The notes beneath the pieces were generated by a model that saw only the letters and a program-made list of their open reading frames with translations, ran no database searches and was not told the origin of the DNA. From NCBI GenBank assembly GCA_018398805.1, contig JAGFBZ010000736.1, positions 372,001 through 436,000 of the forward strand: 64,000 nucleotides of DNA. The letters are read 5' to 3'. This document shows positions 34,901 through 43,900 of this stretch, piece by piece. Position 1 is the stretch's first letter, and each line of letters starts with the position of its first letter. This DNA is from Hirundichthys speculiger (taxonomy: Eukaryota > Chordata > Actinopteri > Beloniformes > Exocoetidae). Position numbers and translations under genes: made by a program.

Positions 34901-37900
34901 AGGAGCCAAACTGGTGACCAGTAGGAGGAGGAGGAGCCAGACTGGTGACCAGGAGGAGGAGGAGGAGCCAGACTGGTGACCAGCAGGAGGAGGAGGAGCC
35001 AAACTGGTGACCAGGAGGAGGAGGAGGAGCCAGACTGGTGACCAGCAGGAGGAGGAGGAGCCAGACTGGTGAACAGCAGGAGGAGGAGGAGCCAAACTGG
35101 TGACCAGGAGGAGGAGGAGCCAGACTGGTGACCAGTAGGAGGAGGAGACCAGAGGACCAGGACTGGTGACCAGAGGAGGAGGAGCCAGACCAGACTGGTG
35201 ACCAGCAGCAGGAGGAGGAGCCAGGACTGGTGACCATGTAGGAGGAGGAGGAGCCAGACTGGGGACCAGCAGCAGGAGGAGGAGCCAGACTGGTGACAAG
35301 TAGGAGGAGGAGGAGCCAGACTGGGGACCAGGAGGAGGAGGAGCCAGACTGGTGACCAGTAGGAGGAGGAGCCAGACTGCTGACCAGCAGCAGGAGGAGG
35401 AGCCAGACTGGTGACCAGCAGCAGGAGGAGGAGCCAGACTGGTGACCATGTAGGAGGAGGAGGAGCCAGACTGGTGACCAGTAGGAGGAGGAGCCAGACT
35501 GCTGACCAGCAGCAGGAGGAGGAGCCAGACTGGTGACATGTAGGAGGAGGAGGAGCCAGACTGGGGACCAGGAGGAGGAGGAGCCAGACTGGTGACCAGC
35601 AGGAGGAGGAGGAGCCAAACTGGTGACCAGTAGGAGGAGGAGGAGGAGCCAGACTGGTGACCAGGAGGAGGAGCCAGACTGGTGACCAGCAGGAGGAGGA
35701 GGAGCCAACTGGTGACCAGGAGGAGGAGGAGGAGCCAGACTGGTGACCAGCAGGAGGAGGAGGAGCCAGACTGGTGAACAGCAGGAGGAGGAGGAGCCAA
35801 ACTGGTGACCAGGAGGAGGAGGAGCCAGACTGGTGACCAGTAGGTGGAGGAGGAGCCAGACTGGTGAACAGCAGGAGGAGGAGGAGCCAGACTGATGACC
35901 CGGAGGAGGAGGAGCCAGACTGATGAACAGCAGGAGGAGGAAGGGCCAGACTGGTGACCAGCAGCAGGAGGAGGAGCCAGACTGGTGACATGTAGGAGGA
36001 GGAGGAGCCAGACTGGGGACCAGGAGGAGGAGGAGGAGCCAGACTGGTGACCAGTAGGAGGAGGAGCCAGACTACTGACCAGCAGCAGGAGGAGGAGCCA
36101 GACTGGTGACCAGCAGTAGGAGGAGGAGGAGCCAGACTGGGGACCAGGAGGAGGAGGAGGAGCCAGACTGGTGACCAGGAGGAGGAGGAGGAGCCAAACT
36201 GGTGACCAGCAGGAGGAGGAGGAGCCAGACTGGTGACCAGGAGGAGGAGGAGGAGCCAGACTGGTGACCAGCAGGAGGAGGAGGAGCCAAACTGGTGACC
36301 AGGAGGAGGAGGAGGAGCCAGACTGGTGACCAGCAGGAGGAGGAGGAGCCAGAGAGGTGGTGACCAGCAGGAGGAGGAGGAGCCAAACTGGTGACCAGGA
36401 GGAGGAGGAGCCAGACTGGGGACCAGGAGGAGGAGGAGGAGCCAGACTGGTGACCAGTAGGCGGAGGAGGAGCCAGACTGGTGAACAGCAGGAGGAGGAG
36501 GAGCCAGACTGGTGACCAGCAGGAGGAGGAGGAGGAGCCAGACTGATGACCAGGAGGAGGAGGAGCCAGACTGATGAACAGCAGGAGGAGGAAGGGCCAG
36601 ACTGGTGACCAGCAGCAGGAGGAGGAGGAGCCAAACTGGTGACCAGGAGGAGGAGGAGCCAGACTGGTGACCAGCAGGAGGAGGGGCCAGACTGGTGACC
36701 AGCAGGAGGAGGAGGAGGAGCCAAACTGGTGACCAGGAGGAGGAGGAGCCAGACTGGGGACCAGGAGGAGGAGGGGCCAGACTGGTGACCAGCAGGAGGA
36801 GGAGGAGCCAGACTGATGACCAGGAGGAAGAGGAGCCAGACTGATGACCAGGAGGAGGAGGAGCCAGACTGGGGACCAGGAGGAAGAGGGGCCAGACTGG
36901 TGACCAGGAGGAGGAGGAGCCAGACTGGTGAACAGCAGGAGGAGGAGGAGCCAAACTGGTGACCAGGAGGAGGAGGAGCCAGACTGGGGACCAGGAGGAG
37001 GAGGAGGAGCCAGACTGGTGACCAGTAGGCGGAGGAGGAGCCAGACTGGTGAACAGCAGGAGGAGGAGGAGCCAGACTGGTGACCAGCAGGAGGAGGAGG
37101 AGCCAGACTGATGACCCGGAGGAGGAGGAGCCAGACTGATGAACAGCAGGAGGAGGAAGGGCCAGACTGGTGACCAGCAGCAGGAGGAGGAGGAGCCAAA
37201 CTGGTGACCAGGAGGAGGAGGAGCCAGACTGGTGACCAGCAGGAGGAGGGGCCAGACTGGTGACCAGCAGGAGGAGGAGGAGGAGCCAAACTGGTGACCA
37301 GGAGGAGGAGGAGCCAGACTGGGGACCAGGAGGAGGAGGGGCCAGACTGGTGACCAGCAGGAGGAGGAGGAGCCAGACTGATGACCAGGAGGAGGAGGAG
37401 GAGCCAGACTGGTGACCAGGAGGAGGAGGAGCCAGACTGGGGACCAGGAGGAAGAGGGGCCAGACTGGTGACCAGCAGGAGGAGGAGCCAGACTGATGAC
37501 CAGGAGGAGGAGGAGGAGCCAAACTGGTGACCAGGAGGAGGAGGAGCCAGACTGGGGACCAGGCGGAGGAGGAGGAGCCAGACTGGTGACCAGCAGCAGG
37601 AGGAGGAGCCAGACTGGTGAACAGCAGGAGGAGGAGGAGCCAAACTGGTGACCAGGAGGAGGAGGAGCCAGACTGGGGACCATGAGGAGGAGGGGCCAGA
37701 CTGGTGACCAGCAGCAGGAGGGGGAGCCAGACTGGTGAACAGCAGGAGGAGGAGGAGCCAAACTGGTGACCAGGAGGAGGAGGAGCCAGACTGGGGACCA
37801 GGAGGAGGAGGGGCCAGACTGGTGACCAGCAGCAGGAGGAGGAGCCAGACTGGTGAACAGCAGGAGGAGGAGGAGCCAAAATGGTGACCAGGAGGAGGAG

Positions 37901-40900
37901 AAGCCAGACTAGGGACTAGCAGGAGGAGGAGGAGCCAGACTGGTGAACAGCAGGAGGAGGAGGAGGAGCCAAACTGGTGACCAGGAGGAGGAGTAGCCAG
38001 ACTGATGACCAGGAGGAGGAGGAGGAGGAGCCAGACTGGGGACCAGGAGGAGGAGGGGCCAGACAGGTGACCAGCGGGAGGAGGAGGGGCCAGACTGGTG
38101 ACTACCAGGAGGAGGAGCCAGACTGGTGACCAGCAGGAGGAGGAGGAGCCAGACTGGTGACCAGCAGGAGGAGGAGGGGCCAGACTGGGGACCAGCAGGA
38201 GGAGGAGGAGCCAGACTGGTGACCAGCAGGAGGAGGAGGGGCCAGACTGGGGACCAGCAGGAGGAGGAGGAGGAGGGGCCAGACTGGGGACCAGCAGGAG
38301 GAGGAGGAGCAAGACTGGTGACCAGCAGGAGGAGGAGGAACCAGACTGGTGACCAGCAAGAGGAGGAGGAGGAGGAGCCAGGCTGTGACTAGCAGGAGGA
38401 GGTGAAGGAGCCAGACTGGTGACCAGCAGGAGGAGGAGGAGCCAGACTGGTGACCAGCAGGAGGAGGAGGAGGAGCCAGATGGTGAACAGCAGGAGGAGG
38501 AGGAGGAGCCAGACTGGTGACCAGCAGGAGGAGGAGGAGGAGGAGGAGGAGCCAGACTGGTGACCAGGAGGAGGAGGAACCAGACTGGTGACCAGTAGGA
38601 GGAGGAGCCAGACTGGTGAACAGCAGGAGGAGGAGCCAGTCTGGTGACCAGCAGGAGGAGGAGGAGCCAGACTGATGACCAGGAGGAGGAGGAGCCAGAC
38701 TGATGAGCAGCAGGAGGAGGAGGGGCCAGACTGGTGACCAGCAGCAGGAGGAGGAGCCAGACTGGTGAACAGCAGGAGGAGGAGGGGCCAGACTGGTGAC
38801 CAGCAGGAAGAGGAGGAGCCAGACTGGTGACCGGTAGGAGGAGGAGCCGGACTGGTGACCAGGAGGAGGAGGAGCCAGACTGGTGACCAGCAGGAAGAGG
38901 AGGAGCCAGACTGGTGACCGGTAGGAGGAGGAGCCAGACTGGTGACCAGGTGGAGGAGGAGCCAGACTGGTGACCAGGAGGAGGAGGAGGAGGAGCCAGA
39001 CTGGGGACCAGTAGGAGGAGGAGCCAGACTGGTGACCAGCAGCAGGAGGAGGAGCCAGACTGGTGAACAGCAGGAGGAGGAGGAGCCAAACTGGTGACCA
39101 GGAGGAGGAGGAGCCAGACTGGTGACCAGTAGGAGGAGGAGCCAGACTGGTGACCAGCAGCAGGAGGAGGAGCCAGACTGGTGAACAGCAGGAGGAGGAG
39201 CCAGACTGGTGACCAGAAGGAGGAGGAGCCAGACTGGTGACCAGCAGCAGGAGGAGGAGCCAGACTGGTGACCAGTAGGAGGAGGAGCCAGACTGGTGAC
39301 CAGCAGCAGGAGGAGGAGCCAGACTGGTGAACAGCAGGAGGAGGAGCCAGACCGGTGACCAGTAGGAGGAGGAGCCAGACTGGGGACCAGCAGGAGGAGG
39401 AGGGGCCAGACTGGTGACCAGCGGGAGGAGGAGGGGCCAGACTGGTGACCAGTAGGAGGAGGAGCCAGACTGGTGACCAGCAGCAGGAGGAGGAGCCAGA
39501 CTGGTGAACAGCAGGAGGAGGAGGAGCCAGACTGGTGAACAGCAGGAGGAGGAGGAGCCAGACTGGTGACCAGGAAGAGGAGGAGCCAGACTGGGGACTA
39601 GCAGGAGGAGGAGGAGCCAGACTGGTGAACAGCAGGAGAAGGAGCCAAACTGGTGACCAGGAGGAGGAGGAGCCAGACTGGGGACCAGGAGGAGGAGGGG
39701 CCAGACTGGTGACCAGCAGGAGGAGGAGGAGCCAGACTGGTGAACAGCAGGAGGAGGAGGAGGAGCCAGACTGGGGACCAGGAGGAGGAGGGGCCAGACT
39801 GGTGAACAGCAGGAGGAGGAGCCAAACTGGTGACCAGGAGGAGGAGGAGCCAGACTGGTGACTAGCAGGAGGAGGAGGAGCCAGACTGTTGAACAGCAGG
39901 AGGAGGAGGAGGAGCCAAACTGGTGACCAGGAGGAGGAGGAGCCAGACTGATGACCAGGAGGAGGAGGAGCCAGACTGATGACCAGGAGGAGGAGGAGGA
40001 GCCAAACTGGTGACCAGGAGGAGGAGGAGCCAGACTGGGGACCAGGAGGAGGAGGGGCCAGACTGGGGACCAGCAGCAGGAGGAGGAGCCAGACAGGTGA
40101 CCAGCGGGAGGAGGAGGGGCCAGACTGGTGACTACCAGGAGGAGGAGGAGCCAGACTGGTGACCAGCAGGAGGAGGAGGAGCCAGACTGGTGACCAGCAG
40201 GAGGAGGAGGGGCCAGACTGGTGACCAGCAAGAGGAGGAGGAGGAGGGGCCAGGCTGTGACCAGCAGGAGGAGGTGAAGGAGCCAGACTGGTGACCAGCA
40301 GGAGGAGGAGGAGGAGGAGGAGCCAGACTGGTGACCAGCAGGAGGAGGAGGAGGAGCCAGATGGTGAACAGCAGGAGGAGGAGGAGGAGGAGGAGCCAGA
40401 CTGGTGACCAGGAGGAGGAGGAGCCAGACTGGTGACCAGTAGGAGGAGGAGCCAGACTGGTGACCAGGAGGAGGAGGAGAAGGAGCCAGACTGATGACCA
40501 GCAGGAGGAGGAGGAGCCAGACTGATGACCAGCAGGAGGAGGAGGAGCCAGGCTGGTGACCAGCAGGAGGAGGAGGAGGAGCCAGACTGATGACCAGCAG
40601 CAGGAGGAGGAGCCAGGCTGGTGACCAGCAGGAGGAGGAGGAGGAGGAGACAAGCTGGTGACCAGCAGGAGGAGGAGGAGGAGGAACCAGGCTGGTGACC
40701 AGCAGGAGGAGGAGGAGCCAGGATGATGTCGCTGTGTCTTGTTCCTCCACATGCTGTTGAGGCTTCTGTTTGTTAAATCAGTACATTTAAAGTGTTAAAT
40801 TGTCAAAGATCTGGCACATCTTTCACGGGTCCAACCCACATCCTCAGCTGTGGTTCTGGTTCTGGGAACATCTGTGCTGCTCATCCCACTAATGTTCCTG

Positions 40901-43900
40901 ACAGACGAGCCTCCATTTAAAAGAGAAATAAACAGTTTTTTACTGTGCAGGTCGGTTACCTGGAGAAGAAGGTGACGGAGTTGGAAAGTGACAGTCTGGC
41001 CAACAATGACCTGAAATCTAAACTCAAACAGGAGAACACACATCTGGTTCACAGGTACGAAAGCTCACATCATGACCTTTAACCTGTCACATTAGTTAGG
41101 ACTGTGATATATTCATGTGTAAGTATTTCATTTTTGTTTGAGACTTAATCTGAACAGTCCAAAGAAATGTGGTTGTGTCTTTGTGAGCCTGAGGAGTTTT
41201 TTTTACCTGGCGCTGTCTCTTCCCAGGGTGCATGAGCTGGAGGAGCAGGTGAAGGATGCAGAGACGAAGGCCACAGAGACGCTAGAGGAGGAGACAAAGA
41301 GGCATCGAGAGGCTTACAGCAAGATGGAGAGAGACCGAAACACAGAGATAGACCTGCTCTTTAACAGGTAAACTCACCTGTCATGCACTTCAGGTAAAAA
41401 ATCTGCCCACTGAGGGTTAAAACAGCTACTACGGTAGTCGCTGTGGGTCTTTCACCGCTACAAGCCCTGAGGCCGGTGTTTGTATTAGCCTGTTTTAAGT
41501 GCTCAGTGTCATAGAAACGGTACCAGAACCTCCAGCTGGACCCGGCCACATTGATGCAGCCCATTCATCCACAGGGTCCAGCAGCTGGAGGAGGAGAACG
41601 GAGAGATGACGGTGAACGTGTGCAGACTCAAGTCTCAGACAGAGAAACTGGACCAGGTAGGTGCAGGTCATCTTTATTTAAAAAAGAAATACCGTCTAAG
41701 AAGGAAATGACAAATCCATTATCTACTGTTCAAGAAGTTCAATGAAGCCAGCAATCTTTATAAACCTTTATTTACCTTTCAAGCTTTTCAGATGAAATTT
41801 TTTTGTTTCTTTGTTTGTTTAGTTTCTTACAACCCCAGTTCAAACAGCTGGGGTTTAATATAAAATGTTAACAGAATACAATATTTTATATTAAACCCCA
41901 GTTCAAACAGCTGGGGTTTAATATAAAATGTTAACAGAATACAATATTTTATATTAAACCCCAGTTCAAACAGCTGGGGTTTAATATAAAATGTTAACAG
42001 AATACAATGATTTCTAAATGATATGAAATAGGGCTGGGCAACGATTCAAATTTTTAATTGCGATTAATCACATTATTTCCCTGATTAATCAGGATTAATC
42101 ACATCGTATACGCAGAATCAAGTAATTATTCAAAATTAGTGTAAAGGTCACTTTTATTTAAATGTTCTGCTGCCATATGAACTAAAGTGACATAACATTT
42201 GTTGTTGAAACACTTTTAACATCAGCACTTGTCAGTAACACATATTTAGTGTTAATCTCATCTCAAAAAATGTAAAAATAAAATAAAGCTTATTACCACT
42301 GCCAGGGTATTAATGTCATCCTGTTTTTATAAAAAAAAAAAAAAAAAAAGGTCTACAAACAAAATCCAACAATATGATTGAGGCTCAGCACAATCAGAAC
42401 ATTAAAACAGGTAATTTCTGAGGTAACAGCAGAAACTTTTAACAGGGAGTTCAACTTGTCAGTTGTTACAAATAACCTTGTTTCTGTTGAATCCTCCGTC
42501 TGGGAGAACTTTAAAATGAAAATGTCCATGTTAAAGTTCAGTAACTTTACCAATCAGTAAAGTTCCAGACCCAGTGAATGAGCCATTCTTTCTTTCCATT
42601 TTCAATTGTCAATCAAAAATAAAAAAGTGACATTTTATTATATTTTCGTTTTTTTAATCTAACACAAACAAAAATAATGCCTGTTTTTTTTATATTTCAA
42701 TATTAGACTTGCCACAAGTCTAAAACGGGCCACAGAACTTAATTTGTTTTATAATTGAGGACTGGACTTTCTGTTGTCATTACACATCTGTGCCACTAGA
42801 TGGAGCCGCACTGCAGTAACCAGCTAGAGAACAGCAGGACAGTGAACACATGGAGCAGATCTGATGGAACATGGAGGAATGACGCCAAAGTTTTGTTGCA
42901 GTCCAGAATTGTTTTTTCAGACTGAATTGTTAATATTGCTACCTGAGTTGCTACCCGAAGTGAAAAGTTCACAGATTTTTACCGTTCTCCATGTCTGTTT
43001 TAGCTTTTCCATATGTTTACCTGCCAATTATTTTCCAGTTCCGCAGCAGCCAGTAACAGACTTTTCAAAACAAAAGCATGTGAGCAACATGCGTTAACGC
43101 GTGATAAAATAAATTTCGGCGTAAATTAATGAGTTAACGCAATAATAATGCGTTAACTTGCCCAGCCCTAAATATTAAAGCCTTAAATTTGATTTCAGTG
43201 AACTGACCGGCTGAATGTGTTTGTGGTTTCAGGGTTTCTTGTCTCGGTCTTTCCCTGGCTGAATGCTGCTCATGTGTGAAATCGTTTCTTCTGCAGGAGA
43301 AGCAGAGAATGACGGACAAGCTGGAGGACACGAGCGTGAGGCTCAAAGATGAGTTGGACCTGTACAGAAAGATCATGGACAAGCTTTGGCACAACCGTCA
43401 TGAGTTTCAGAAGGAAAAGGAGGCCATGCAGGAGGTGAGACGCTCCTTTTCCTTGACTGCTCGTCCAGAAGGAAAACATGAGAGTTGATTTTGCTCTAGA
43501 CACCAGATCTCTTCTTTGCAGTTGATTGATGATCTGCGTCGAGAGCTGGAATATCTGCAGCTGTTCAAGTTGGAAATGGAGCATCCAGGAAAAGGAAAAG
43601 TGCTGTCCGAGTACAACGCCAAGACCAGAGAGATCGAGATGGAGCATGAAGTCAAGAGACTGAAACAGGTTCAAACACAGGACACTCGTCCTCGACCCTC
43701 TCACTTCAAACAGCTGCTTTTATTCACAAAATCTGCAGTCGGGATTTGCCTGACTTCACTAGAAAGACACACAGTGGTGCATCATTTCACAGCAGCAGCA
43801 GCAGCATCGTGGTTCTCCTCAGTTGTTGTACCTGGTTAAAAACAAGCTGTGACTTCCATTTGTCCATGTTAGGGTCAACCAGCCACCTCCTCCAGCCCTC

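Noticed and set aside
30857..37879. Very long minus-strand ORF (2340 codons) as a real gene
   Set aside because: It is explained by a repeat unit without stops, lies antisense in an intron, has low-complexity composition and no domain. Reported only as a structural observation.
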